DNA of 13,147 nucleotides from Allosphingosinicella sp. (GTDB lineage: Bacteria; Pseudomonadota; Alphaproteobacteria; Sphingomonadales; Sphingomonadaceae), in NCBI GenBank assembly GCA_030146745.1, contig JASLBD010000111.1:1-13147 (forward strand). The letters are read 5' to 3'. The notes below the pieces were generated by a model. That model did no database searches, was not told the DNA's origin, and saw only the letters and a program-made list of their open reading frames with translations. The first letter of the stretch is position 1; the number at the start of each line of letters is the position of its first letter. Of the stretch, positions 13,107-13,147 are shown piece after piece. Position numbers and translations under genes: made by a program.

Positions 13107-13147
13107 CCCCGAAGGGCAGGGAGCGGGGCTCAATCCCGCTCAGCGGA

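Noticed and set aside
12306..13133. 275-codon minus-strand frame opposite the M24 gene
   Set aside because: Antisense to a protein with all five metal ligands in place; no ribosome binding site or motif of its own.

Overview
The window is a 13.1 kb piece of a high-GC chromosome from an alphaproteobacterium, most likely order Sphingomonadales (a Sphingomonas or Sphingosinicella relative). The evidence is the C/G-ending codon use, the type of trigger factor with a long Lys/Ala tail, a TIGR02281-type retropepsin, and several families of short intergenic palindromes of the kind seen in sphingomonads. It reads as chromosomal backbone with some decayed and accessory patches. There is no complete transposase, no CRISPR array and no rRNA.

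Left part (1-5118). A truncated aldo/keto reductase gene runs off the left edge on the minus strand. Divergent from it is a tight two-gene unit: an exported protein with two META-like (HslJ-type) halves, then a membrane-anchored retropepsin-like aspartic protease, 1 base apart. A tRNA-Leu(UAG) follows, then the trigger factor gene tig, whose product carries a roughly 115-residue tail with a His/Asp cluster and 20-residue repeats. A large imperfect inverted repeat separates tig from a membrane-anchored family 2 glycosyltransferase. The usual tig-clpP-clpX order is not seen.

Middle part (5115-10222). Right behind the glycosyltransferase is what looks like the first 17 codons of a GFA-type (CENP-V/GFA) gene that then stops resembling the family. 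Next come an unrecognised tail-anchored protein (minus), a roughly 570 bp gene-poor stretch with a hairpin and a possible gene remnant, a 63-residue helical protein (plus), and a strong rho-independent terminator. Two minus-strand genes follow: a PDZ/multi-membrane-segment/GAF sensor related to ComP-type histidine kinases but ending where the kinase core should begin, and an exported FecR-like protein downstream of it. Upstream of the sensor gene lie three different short palindromes, then a minus-strand gene for a low-complexity exported protein.

Right part (10223-13147). A YbiI-like DksA/TraR zinc-finger protein is encoded on the plus strand. Next is a compact regulatory cassette: a small HTH protein and a holin-like membrane protein with 4-base overlapping genes (minus), divergent from an S24/LexA-like repressor (plus). 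The 84-base gap between them carries three AATTCCT direct repeats spaced exactly 20 bp, which look like an operator. This cassette is the best candidate for an under-described system. After a pair of inverted REP-like palindromes the window ends with a complete M24-type metallopeptidase gene.
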